NCBI RefSeq assembly: GCF_026262505.1
Contig: NC_067206.1
Span: forward strand, 19,551,319-19,615,318
Direction of reading: 5' to 3'
Source: Trichomonas vaginalis G3
Lineage: Eukaryota; Parabasalia; Trichomonadida; Trichomonadidae
DNA length: 64,000 bases
Part shown: piece after piece, positions 48,029 through 56,654 of the stretch
Layout of the letters: each line of letters begins with the position of its first letter
Numbering within the stretch: the first letter of the stretch is position 1
Translations under genes and position numbers: made by a program
Notes under the pieces: model-generated
What the model was told of the DNA's origin: nothing
What the model saw: the letters and a program-made list of their open reading frames with translations, nothing else
The model's database searches: none

Positions 48029-48268
48029 CTTTACAAATGTAAACTTATATCGTTCTATTTTCTTCACTAGGGTCTAACACCAAAGTAACCTTACAAATGT
48101 AAACTTATATCGTTCTATTTTCTTCACTAGGGTCTAACACCAAAATAACCTTACAAATGTAAACTTATATCGTTCTATTTTCTTCACTAGGGTCTAACAC
48201 CAAAGTAACCTTACAAATGTAAACTTATATCATTCTATTTTCTTCACTAGGGTCTAACACCAAAGTAA
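48029..48268. repeat. 60-bp tandem repeat, four copies
   Basis: The unit TTACAAATGTAAACTTATAT...CACTAGGGTCTAACACCAAAGTAACC recurs with an exact 60-bp period at 48,031, 48,091, 48,151 and 48,211, nearly identical each time. Copy 2 has a single unit. Confidence 0.85.
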
Positions 48269-48300
48269 CCTATGTACATGAAATTTCACTGCATAAAAGG

Positions 48301-48384
48301 AAAAAAACCTGCGCGAATCGGGATTTGAACCGAGGTCTTCGACGCCTTTAACGAGGTAGCCCATACCACTGAGCTATGAGCCGC
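48301..48384 (-). tRNA. tRNA-like Pol III unit, second version
   Basis: The same RNA as at 21,290-21,364, from 48,384 to 48,310 on the minus strand, with identical A and B boxes and a run of seven T after the end. Only two or three bases in the anticodon loop region differ (CGTTAAAGG here, CGCTACAGG there). With a T at position 33, the loop would read anticodon TAA. Stems still pair poorly. It lies at a different place in gene order from the copy-2 version but beside the same repeat cassette. Confidence 0.55.
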
Positions 48385-48727
48385 TTGCATATTCACAAAA
48401 ATAAATTGTTTTCATGAGTTTTCTACGATGTTAGAAAAGAGGTTAGATCTAACATTCTAACATAAACATTATTTTTTCTATCTTAAGGAAATTCATGAAA
48501 ATTCACCTGTTGAACTTTGTATAAAAAGCAACCCGCTGTTTTCCGCGGGTTGGTATATTCTTCACAAAATGCTTGTTTTGAGGTCGAGCCACTTTTGGCT
48601 CCACCTCTTTTTTCAACCAAAAACTCATTTTTGCCGAATTCTGTATAAAACTCATGAGTTTTCTACGATGTTAGAAAAAATGTTAGAAAACGTGTTAGAT
48701 CTAACATTCTAACATAAACATTATTTT
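48385..48727. promoter_or_regulatory. Two GTTAGATCTAAC arrays and a misplaced KilA-N gene fragment
   Basis: Palindromes at 48,442-48,453 and 48,694-48,705. Between them, 48,512-48,571 is a copy of about 60 bp from inside the KilA-N gene, centred on the hairpin AACCCGC-TGTTTTCC-GCGGGTT. The fragment is not in copy 2. Confidence 0.6.
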
Positions 48728-49109
48728 TCAATACTTTTTCAGCACTTTTCCGTAGTTGTATATGAAAGACAATTCGAGATAAAAGTCATAGTACAATGGT
48801 ATTATATGTTGCACACCATTTGTTGTGAACCAAACTTGAAAGTCAGAGAAACTGTTACTAGGTGGTTCGTAGAATTTAGAAGCAAAGTCATAAACGTCCT
48901 TACCAATACAAAGAAAACTATTGTTGCTTGAACTGAAACTTGCATGACACATAACATTTTGAGGGTCAAACACGTTTCTATAAACTGTCAAATCTGTAAG
49001 CACCGGATGAAATTTCTTCATCTGAAATTGTCCTACCAGCGTTTGTAAAGATATAGTCTAACGGTTTTGTATCTGCTACTTTTGTTCTTTGTTTTTCAAC
49101 CTGAAGCAT
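48728..49109 (-). pseudogene. 282-like paralogue with internal deletion
   Basis: The N-terminus (VEKQRTKVADTKPLDYIFTN) joins the C-terminal third (TVYRNVFDPQ, EPPSNSFSDFQVWFTT, LSFIYNYGK). The joint falls where ACAGGTTTGA and ACAGATTTGA occur in the copy-2 relic about 490 bp apart, so a deletion between short repeats explains it. The frame is lost at the joint. Confidence 0.7.
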
Positions 49110-49134
49110 TTAATATATGTAAAAATATATTGTT

Positions 49135-49719
49135 TTAAAATGGTATGCCATATAGCTTCTTGAATTTGTTAAGAAGTATTGGAACGTGTTTTCCATCTGT
49201 ATCTCTAGTGTTTACATAAGCATAGCCATCCTTAGTAAAACATACTTGTAATTTTCTATAGTTTACGCCGGTATAAAAGTAGAAAGAGTCTTGTTCTTCG
49301 CTATAGTAGTAAAACTCAAACGTATGCTTGCCATAGTCTGTAATTTCAATTGCTTCATCTTCTAGTTCGTCGACAAATTCGAATACAATATCTCTAAATT
49401 TGCTTTTGTTCTTATTGTTTTCAGAACGAGTAACCCAACGTAAATTTTCAAGTCTATTGTCATTTCTTATACGGTTTATATGGTCTACAAAAGGTAGATT
49501 GTTAGGGTTCGGTATAAAATGAGTTGCAATGACAATATGTTTAAAATAGTGTTTTCCACCAATCCTCATCCTAGCATATCCGTCATTTCGCTCACATTCG
49601 CTTAAAACTCTTTTTGTCTTTTTGTTTCTGACTTCAAATGACTCACAACAGTGAATTTCATATTTCTCATCTAACAAACAAGTTTCCCAACGGTCTTCTC
49701 CAACAAACTCAGCGTACAT
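49135..49719 (-). CDS. HNH homing-type endonuclease, inverted arm
   Basis: A 194-residue intact enzyme with the same VDHINRIRNDNRLENLRWVT core as 15,803-16,387 and about 90 percent identity by eye. The frame continues upstream by chance; the conserved ATG is at 49,719. Confidence 0.87.
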   Translation of the reverse strand: MYAEFVGEDRWETCLLDEKYEIHCCESFEVRNKKTKRVLSECERNDGYARMRIGGKHYFKHIVIATHFIPNPNNLPFVDHINRIRNDNRLENLRWVTRSENNKNKSKFRDIVFEFVDELEDEAIEITDYGKHTFEFYYYSEEQDSFYFYTGVNYRKLQVCFTKDGYAYVNTRDTDGKHVPILLNKFKKLYGIPF

Positions 49720-49760
49720 TTCAAATAAAATAAAAAAATATTTTTTAAAAATATATTGTT

Positions 49761-49843
49761 TTAAAATGGTATGCCATTTCATATTTCTCATCTGTAACAA
49801 ACAAGTTTCCCAACGGTCTTCTCCAACAAAACTCAGCGTACAG
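49761..49843 (-). pseudogene. HNH endonuclease remnant, inverted arm
   Basis: Mirror image of 41,328-41,410, including the same change of ATG to CTG, which ties these two arms together. Confidence 0.55.
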
Positions 49844-49874
49844 TTCAAATAAAAATAAAAAAATGTTTTTTTCT

Positions 49875-50458
49875 TTACTTTACATAAGCACTTGCTGCCA
49901 TAAGTCTTTGACGCCAACCCATACCAGCTAATGAAGGTTGACTTGGTTTAGTTCCAATACTAAACTTTGGTTTTGGTTTATCTTCAGTTTTTGGTTTTTC
50001 TTCTTCTATCGGTTTTTCGTCACTTTTCGGTTCACCTGACTTTACCTCACTTGCTGGTATGGTTGTGTCGTCAACATCTTCATAAATATCATATGCCATT
50101 TGTTTTTGTTTTCCTTTCAACTTTTTGTGTTTGTTGTAAAGTTTAGAATATTTCGACTCTAAGTCAATGAGATGTTCTATAATGAACTGTTGGTCAGTGA
50201 AGTAAACTTTTCCATCTGTTGTCTCGAAAGCTCCTTCAGACTTCAATATTTTATTTGTGAGAGTCTGTTTCTTTTTTGAGATACTAGCCGTTCCATTTCT
50301 ATGAAAAGTGACTTTATAGTTAGGGTTTGTATTTCCAGACCTTGCACCTTCTATTATTGAATTTTTCTCTTCATCTGTAAGTTCTTTGACAGTTTTGACA
50401 ATGGTTCTGAACTTTTTGTTTGTGGTGTCAAATCTACGGTTTCAACTTCTTCGGTCAT
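49875..50458 (-). pseudogene. 194-residue Lys/Glu/Pro-rich protein, single frameshift, inverted arm
   Basis: One G is missing near 50,393; the C-terminal 123 residues are open and end GMGWRQRLMAASAYVK. Tail variants SGEPKSDEKPIEEEKPKTED differ from the first copy. Confidence 0.65.
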
Positions 50459-50477
50459 TTCATCTCAGTAAAAAATT

Positions 50478-50630
50478 TTAGTTTGGTTTGTTTTCAACTG
50501 GTTGTTGTTGTTTTTTAAGTCGGTCTAAAACTTCCTGAGGTATAGGAAGAACTTGACAAACACGTTGTGTAACTGCTGGAAGCCGACAAATCCATCTTGA
50601 ACCCATTTGTCTCAATGCTGTATTGTTCAT
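50478..50630 (-). CDS. 50-residue protein, inverted arm
   Basis: The same frame and sequence as 14,890-15,042, conserved although flanking genes have indels. Confidence 0.6.
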   Translation of the reverse strand: MNNTALRQMGSRWICRLPAVTQRVCQVLPIPQEVLDRLKKQQQPVENKPN

Positions 50631-50649
50631 TTCATCTCAGTAAAAAATT

Positions 50650-51051
50650 TTACATTCCCCACGTTTGAGGCGGTTGAGGTTGGTTATTGTTTACCCATTG
50701 TTGTGCATGGTTATATCCTCTGTTAAAGAATCTTTCACCTTGGTCCATATAGTGTCCTGCTTGGTTATAGTAGTCATTTGCTTTGTTATAATAGTTTCCT
50801 GCTTGTCTTCCTACATTGTCCATCCATCCTTGAACTTTTCCTCTTGTTTCAGGATTTGGAATAAGATTTGTTGCATCTCGTGCTACATCCAACCTTTCTG
50901 TACAGTTTGTATAATAGGTTGTGCTTTCTCTTTAAGTATACCTAATGTACTCAAAATCTTCCTTCCAACTCCAAATACACCTCTGGCTATTTGTTCCCAC
51001 TGCGGGTAAAAATCTGGATGCAACTCCTGCTAACGCGCCAAATAAACCCAT
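50650..51051 (-). pseudogene. 133-residue MGLFG protein, two compensating indels, inverted arm
   Basis: A base lost near 50,890 and one gained near 50,992 put about 33 residues out of frame; both ends of the protein read normally. Confidence 0.6.
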
Positions 51052-51068
51052 TTCTTATGGGTTAAAAA

Positions 51069-52028
51069 ATGACGAATCCAAACAAGGACCCCTATGTTTC
51101 TAAGGCAACAAAGAAAGCACTCATGGTAAAAATCTTTAGTTCAACACCGAATGCTTGGTTTATGGATATCTTGGAAAACATTCCGAGAGTTAGAACAGAT
51201 GGACCACCATACTGGCTAATATTTGTTGGTCAAAACACAAGATACTGTGAAGCCATACCATTACAGTCCAAAAATATTTTAGATATCTTAGCAGCTTTGA
51301 CAATATTCGTTGACAAATACCATCCAACAAAACTGACATCTGACTGTGAAAGTTCTTTCAAATCAGATGATGTAAAAAACTATCTGCGTTCAAAAAATGT
51401 AAACCAATATTTCATTGTCGACCAAAACCATTCTGCTCTTGGTGTCATTGACAGTTGTATAAAAATATTAAGAGACTTAAACCAACCACAAGGTGGTGAA
51501 GCAAATGAAATGTCATATGACGACAAGTATAGACACTTCTCCATGGCAAAGATGAGACAAGTTTTAAATATTTACAATAGCCGTAAACAAAAAGGTTTGG
51601 GAAACCACTCCCCCGAAGAAATGAAAAACAACCCTGACTTAGAGAAAGACTTTATATTTAACAATTTAGTCAAAAGAGACAAACAAGAAAGAATGCCAGG
51701 CTTCAAACTTCAGAAAGGTGACAAAGTAAAAATAGAAATACCTAAACGCGACCCATATGAAAATACTATTGACTATGACAACAATGGGAACCCGACAGGT
51801 ACTCACATTCGTGTTCGTAAAAATAGAAGAAAGTATACAAGAGAATATTATGAAGTTTTAGGCAAACATGGCAAAATGTACAGACTGCAAGCAGAAGATA
51901 AAACTACTATTGTCAGACCTCGTTTCAAACTTGTCAAAGTTCAAGGTGGTATACTTTCAAAGACAGTTCCTAACAAATATAAGACAACTCCTGACGAATA
52001 TGCTAAAGAAGTTGAAAATGACGACTAA
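51069..52028 (+). CDS. Retroviral-type (rve) integrase with a DD35D active site
   Basis: Inserts the element into host DNA. In 319 residues: catalytic core with D33 (WFMDIL), D92 (LTSDCESSF) and, 35 residues later, D128 (HSALGVIDSCIK), where most retroviral and Maverick integrases have Glu. A C-terminal SH3-like segment follows (FKLQKGDKVKIEIPK, RKYTREYYEV, YRLQAED). The Asp is the same in all copies. The 5-bp ATTTA duplication fits a Polinton-type integrase. No zinc-binding N-terminal domain is visible. Its TAA overlaps the fibre stop on the other strand. Confidence 0.88.
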   Translation: MTNPNKDPYVSKATKKALMVKIFSSTPNAWFMDILENIPRVRTDGPPYWLIFVGQNTRYCEAIPLQSKNILDILAALTIFVDKYHPTKLTSDCESSFKSDDVKNYLRSKNVNQYFIVDQNHSALGVIDSCIKILRDLNQPQGGEANEMSYDDKYRHFSMAKMRQVLNIYNSRKQKGLGNHSPEEMKNNPDLEKDFIFNNLVKRDKQERMPGFKLQKGDKVKIEIPKRDPYENTIDYDNNGNPTGTHIRVRKNRRKYTREYYEVLGKHGKMYRLQAEDKTTIVRPRFKLVKVQGGILSKTVPNKYKTTPDEYAKEVENDD

Positions 52029-53827
52029 GCAATTCTATACCATGCGTAAACTGTCATGTAAGGTGGCATGTAGTCTTTACTTTGTCCCGTTGTTTGCGTA
52101 TATCCTGAAACGAAATGTGTATGGTTTCCTTCTCCCTGAGTGTCATCCCAGTAACAATTTATAGCAAACTTAACGTCGTCTTTAACATCATATCCTTTAC
52201 CTTTTGTCATTCCTGACCAATCCCAATATCTATGCTTATGCCAACCTGCTTGAGATGTACTTAAATCTATGTAGTGACTGTGTGCAGGTAAATTTTCACC
52301 TGAAATCGTTTTACTTCCACCTGTTTCCTTTGAAGAGTTTGCACAATACAAAAACCTGTCGACTATTTGTTCCCATGCACCAACACCAAACATTACTTGA
52401 GGACCTCTTGCTTCCATAGATGTATAAATAGAACCTACTGGGTTCATTAAATCAAACATATGAGACATTATAGGATTGTCTCTTTTGAACTTAAAATATA
52501 GTGCAACTATTTCAGGTTTCTTCTGGTTTAAGTCAGAATATTTTTTATAATATAATCTTATGTTTTCAGGGTAGGTAAAATCTTGACTATAATATTTATT
52601 TCTGTCATCTTCATAATAGTATACTATTCTCGTTTTTTCTATTGCATTATATCTTTTATATCTATAATAATCTAAATATAATGTTAGCTTTTGTTCATCT
52701 ACATGTGGTGTTCTGTTGTCATCTCCATAGTCATAATAATATGGTGCTGGAGCTGGGTCAGGCAATGTCATATCTGCCATTTCATAAACTCTTAAATATT
52801 TCTTTTGTTCGTCTCCATATAAGTTTAAGTAGCAGTTGTTGTCTAATGGAACTTTAACTTGTGTACCATCGTTCTTTTTATAGCTTACATACATTTCATT
52901 GTTATTTTTCGGAATGAGTTTATACCGTATACCATTTTTTAAGGAATGTACAAACTGCCATCTAAAATATTTGTTTTCTTCATTGACAGAAAAGTCACCA
53001 ACAATAGTTTCAATATTTTTTGTTCCTAGCAAACTTTGGTATATTTCATTGACATATGTTTTATCTGCTTTATTTTCAAGGCTAACGTTTAAGTCTGTTA
53101 TTTCAGAAGATGTATGTGTATGTCCAACGTCACTTTTACTGTTTAAGGTTTCTTGTAAGTTTGCAATATTTGCAATGGTATGTGTATGTCCAACGGCACT
53201 TTTCCTGTTTAAGGTTTCTTGTAAGTTTGCAATATTTGCAATGGTATGTGTATGTCCAACGGCACTTTTCCTGTTTAAGGTTTCTTGTAAGTTTGCAATA
53301 TTTGCAATGGTATGTGTATGTCCAACGGCACTTTTCCTGTTTAAGGTTTCTTGTAAGTTTGCAATATTTGCAATGGTATGTGTATGAGTCTTTTTAGAAT
53401 ATTCTTTGTCAGCTCTTGTCACTTCACTTGACATTTTATTGTCAACATATGTTTTGTCTGCTAGTTCAGGATGAGTATGTTCTTTTGTTGCATAAGCTTT
53501 GTCAGCTCTTTCTTCTTCTTTTGCTATTGCATCGTCTACATATGTTTTGTCTGCTTTGTTGTCAACATCTGCTTTCAAAAGAAGTTCATCTATAGGTTTC
53601 TCGTTTAAAGTTCTTTTTGTTGGATTTATACAAACAGTATGGTTCTTACTGTCTTGAAACAGAAACTCATCTGTCATTGGGTTTAATGTCAGTTTTAAGT
53701 TTCCTTCTTTCAATGACTCAGATATCTTAGAATAGTTTGAAAAGTTTGTTGTGTTCTTATTTAGAGCTTGCATAATGAGTTGTCGGTTGTGTTGTATTTC
53801 TCTCATAGACGCTGTTTCTTTCGACAT
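52025..53827 (-). CDS. Phage-like receptor fibre with repeat shaft and collar-type tip
   Basis: 600 residues, intact. Order: N-terminal attachment part (1-80); KADKTYVD-type coiled-coil repeats (85-145); four HTHTIANIANLQETLNRKSA units of 22 residues plus a diverged fifth (about 148-255); a globular part; and a tip resembling phage tail collar/short fibre domains (PVGSIYTSMEARGPQVMFG, DRFLYCAN, PAHSH, GNHTH, then MPPYMTVYAWYRIA). The His pairs suggest a metal-bound trimer, as in phage fibres. It should bind the host surface. Start chosen at MSKETASM (53,827), across an 18-bp promoter from the 282-residue gene. Confidence 0.88.
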   Translation of the reverse strand: MSKETASMREIQHNRQLIMQALNKNTTNFSNYSKISESLKEGNLKLTLNPMTDEFLFQDSKNHTVCINPTKRTLNEKPIDELLLKADVDNKADKTYVDDAIAKEEERADKAYATKEHTHPELADKTYVDNKMSSEVTRADKEYSKKTHTHTIANIANLQETLNRKSAVGHTHTIANIANLQETLNRKSAVGHTHTIANIANLQETLNRKSAVGHTHTIANIANLQETLNSKSDVGHTHTSSEITDLNVSLENKADKTYVNEIYQSLLGTKNIETIVGDFSVNEENKYFRWQFVHSLKNGIRYKLIPKNNNEMYVSYKKNDGTQVKVPLDNNCYLNLYGDEQKKYLRVYEMADMTLPDPAPAPYYYDYGDDNRTPHVDEQKLTLYLDYYRYKRYNAIEKTRIVYYYEDDRNKYYSQDFTYPENIRLYYKKYSDLNQKKPEIVALYFKFKRDNPIMSHMFDLMNPVGSIYTSMEARGPQVMFGVGAWEQIVDRFLYCANSSKETGGSKTISGENLPAHSHYIDLSTSQAGWHKHRYWDWSGMTKGKGYDVKDDVKFAINCYWDDTQGEGNHTHFVSGYTQTTGQSKDYMPPYMTVYAWYRIA

Positions 53828-53845
53828 TTTTATTCTAGATAAAAT

Positions 53846-54693
53846 ATGCTTCCAATAGAAAAGAAAATTCAAGAGTTGCTACAACTAAACCATTAGATGA
53901 ACTTTTTACTAATGTCGGTCAAAAGTTTGAGACAGAGACCGTAAAGCATGAAGGCTATCGTTTTGACTACCCATTGAGATGGCTAAGAGACCCATCCGTC
54001 ACAAAAGCTATTGGCTTTCGTAGAATGAAGTTCATTTCAGAAGCCATACATGGTTTCCCATTTACGGTCGGTTTTGAAGTTCGATACTATAACAAAGAAA
54101 AACGTACGTATGAGAAATTTGAACAGGGAAAACTTTTACAAGTGAATTTGCTTGTAAACTTAGAAACAACTCTTCAAGCTTTTCAAGAAAAAATAAACGA
54201 TATCTATCTCGAATATGCAAAACAGTACAACATTGACGAAGGAGAGTACCATCTCGATATTTTATATGACAGGAAAAATGCAACTGTTAAAATCAATAGA
54301 ATAGAAGACCTTGGAGAAAACGTTTATATTTCTACAAAATATAACAACTTGGCATGGTATAGATTTTTGAGGATGTTAAATCAGCCTGCAGCATATCCAG
54401 TACACCCGAACTTTTATGAAGTCGAAAACCCTAATGGAACGTATGAAAATGTTTTCGACTCAGATGCTATTATCGTTCATGCTTCATTTTCTGGTGCACA
54501 AAACTCTTTTTTATGCTTGGCAAATGACTTTTACGAAAAACCTACAAAGTTATACGAACCACCAAGTGGAAGTATTTCAGACTTTCAAGTATGGTTTACT
54601 ACAGATGGAAGAAAAAGAATAATTCCATTATACCATGCGTTTTACTTAGAACTTAGTTTCATATACAACTACTATCGAACGGTAAAAATATAA
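53846..54693 (+). pseudogene. 282-residue candidate virion protein, early frameshift, inverted arm
   Basis: One A is missing in the A run near 53,862, seven codons after the ATG; the rest (from about residue 10 on) is open and unchanged. A single homopolymer error would account for it. Confidence 0.65.
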
Positions 54694-54697
54694 TTTT

Positions 54698-54940
54698 TTA
54701 ATACGGTTGAGGTGTTGGATTTGGTTGCCAACTTGACTGTGGTGCAGGTTCAGGCTGTTGTATAACAGGAGCTTGCTCTTCTGGTTCAGGGTCTTTAGGT
54801 ATAATACCAACAAACTGACCTACCCTTTTACCAATATTTTTGACTCCGTTCCAAATTCCTTTTCCGACAGATTTTATTCCATTCCATATACCTCTTCCAA
54901 CATTTCGAAAGAAGTTTCCTATTCTTCCAAAGAAACCCAT
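54698..54940 (-). CDS. 80-residue MGFFG amphipathic protein, inverted arm
   Basis: Identical to the protein at 36,238. Conserved at the amino-acid level in the two lineages, which supports function. Confidence 0.62.
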   Translation of the reverse strand: MGFFGRIGNFFRNVGRGIWNGIKSVGKGIWNGVKNIGKRVGQFVGIIPKDPEPEEQAPVIQQPEPAPQSSWQPNPTPQPY

Positions 54941-54958
54941 TTTACTATATGTAAAAAT

Positions 54959-55321
54959 CTAATGTCCGCCTAGTCTCTTACGTTTCCTGTTGAGTTCCAT
55001 GGCATTCTTTAACTGGAGCTCATACATTCTGTTTCTCCTCTGGTAGAAAACTATTCTGGGTCAACTCCTGTGTTCGCGTCATCTGCATAAAGTTGTTTAT
55101 ATCCCACTTCAGGGTTTGTATAAAACTCTTTCCATCTCATATTTGCATACCATGGTGGCAAACCTAACGCAGCGTCATTTGACATGGCAGTTTGCATTTG
55201 TACATCTGTTGGCACTTGACCATAGTTTTGCCATTGCAGTTTGTATTCTAACTTCATTTGGAATATTCTCTGGGTTTGGTTGTCCAGGTTGCTGTGCATT
55301 CGCTAAGTTCTGTGCGTCCAT
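54959..55321 (-). pseudogene. 120-residue basic-tailed protein, two compensating indels, inverted arm
   Basis: One base gained near 55,229 and one lost near 55,050 shift the middle of the gene. The basic C-terminus and the N-terminus are kept. Confidence 0.55.
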
Positions 55322-55344
55322 TTAATATTAGATAAAAATATCTC

Positions 55345-55477
55345 TTACGAGTACATATACTGAACATTTGCAGGCATTGGTTCATCTTCATATTCTCTGT
55401 ATTTTTCTGCCACGTCAAAATAAATAAATGACACAATGGAAAAAACCTAAAACAAGTAGTCCTATTTCAAACCACAT
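55345..55477 (-). pseudogene. 43-residue membrane protein, one extra base, inverted arm
   Basis: An extra A in a run near 55,420 shifts the frame after the hydrophobic segment. Confidence 0.4.
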
Positions 55478-56281
55478 TTACTTACTAGTAAAATTTCTTT
55501 GTTATGACACTTTCTCCGGTTTATAGGACCTCTCTCATATTCTATCTTGTCATATCTAAACTCATAGTCATGTATGTCCTCTAACCATCTCATAACGGTT
55601 TCCAAACCACTTTTATCGGATGTAAAGTAAAAGCATGGATGGTTATGTATAACGTCTAAAGTTTCTAAAGAGTCTCTCAAAGTCCAGTCTACTTGGTATT
55701 GAAAATCGCATGTGTTATAGAACGGCGGGTCCACTATAAAGAAAATATTTTCCTTGTCTTTATATTTTTCATACAACTCTGTCCAATGACATCTCACAAC
55801 TCTATACCCTCAATATATTTTTCTATGTCCTCTTTGAAAACATTTGTATAGTTAAGATATAAAAACTTTTGACATAAGTGTTTCAATGTCATGAACTCTT
55901 ATAGAACCACTATATAATAGTCTAGCAGATATACTATCCCAGTCTATATATTCTGCTTTTTTCAAAACTTCACCTACAATATATTTTTTATCTAATGGTA
56001 TACGTTCCATCTTACCTATAGGTATCTTTTCTTTTAATCTTCTTCAATATATTGTTTGTGTCTGGTATATGTTTGAGACGGTCCATATAGTTTGTCGAAG
56101 TCATTGCATATAATCTTTGAGTCTGGGAATATTGTATGGCACAAATGGGATATATAGAAACTTCCACCGAACAAATCTACAAATGTTAGACCATTCGGTA
56201 GTTTCTTAAGTTCTCTCAATAGAATATCTTTACATCTACTCTTATTTCCAAAGAAGGTAACGGTGGTTTTGTAAAATTCAT
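55462..56281 (-). pseudogene. D12-class adenine methyltransferase, frameshifted, inverted arm
   Basis: The N-terminal motif and the DPPF half (open from 55,797 to 55,462) are present. Indels near 55,800, 55,860, 56,040 and 56,090 break the middle. Confidence 0.7.
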
Positions 56282-56570
56282 TTTATATATATAATAAAAA
56301 TGTTTTTACCTGAAAAGTGACAGAAAAGTGACAAAACATTTACGAAGAAGTCTTGACAAAACATTTACGATGAAATTCATGAGTTTTCTACGATGTTAGA
56401 AAACATGTTAGAAAACGTGTTAGATCTAACATGCTAACATAAACATTATTTTTGGTCATTTACGCTCATTACGAAGAAGTCTTGACAAAACATTTACGAT
56501 GAAATCATGACAAAAAAGTCAACGGCTGGTCGGCTGGGGTTCGGTCCTCCTCTTGGGTAAAATTTCTTAT
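56282..56570. promoter_or_regulatory. Methyltransferase leader in the inverted arm with GTTAGATCTAAC array
   Basis: The palindrome is at 56,419-56,430 with half-sites over 56,394-56,443. The outer 60 bp (AAAAAAGTCAACGGCT and on) contain a piece like 6,888-6,903 in the late control region and no second hairpin. Confidence 0.55.
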
Positions 56571-56606
56571 GGGCTAGAAGGGGCGCAGCCCCTGGAAGCC
56601 CCACTT

Positions 56607-56652
<46 letters not shown>
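56571..56652 (-). repeat. Outer (left-type) terminal repeat of the inverted arm
   Basis: Hairpin GGGCTAGAAGGGGC-GCA-GCCCC...AAGCCCC, then ACTTCCC and 43 T. The sixth base differs from the other ends (ACTACC), and the inner hairpin is of the right-end type although the adjacent gene is the left-end methyltransferase. Confidence 0.75.

Positions 56653-56654
<2 letters not shown>

Larger units (their letters stand above)
34421..56652. mobile_element. Composite element: two left arms joined head to head (inverted dimer)
   Basis: The 22.2-kb unit has a left-type terminus at both ends (methyltransferase gene next to each) and is flanked by ATTTA at 34,416-34,420 and 56,653-56,657. Bases 34,421 to about 42,040 run from methyltransferase to HNH in forward order. 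From about 42,045 to 56,652 a second, diverged copy runs in reverse order, from the 139-residue SSB-like gene and ATPase back to the methyltransferase. Helicase, capsid, minor capsid and 1,062-residue genes are missing, so the unit cannot make a virion by itself. The joint lies in AT-rich sequence near TTTTAAAAC, suggesting microhomology joining. Confidence 0.7.

Noticed and set aside
48310-48384. Nonsense suppressor tRNA
   Set aside because: The possible anticodon TAA would read UUA, not a stop codon, and the anticodon stem hardly pairs.
49776-49917. Upstream extension of the HNH gene to 49,917
   Set aside because: It reads through the HNH remnant and the antisense end of the 194-residue gene; the conserved start is 49,719.
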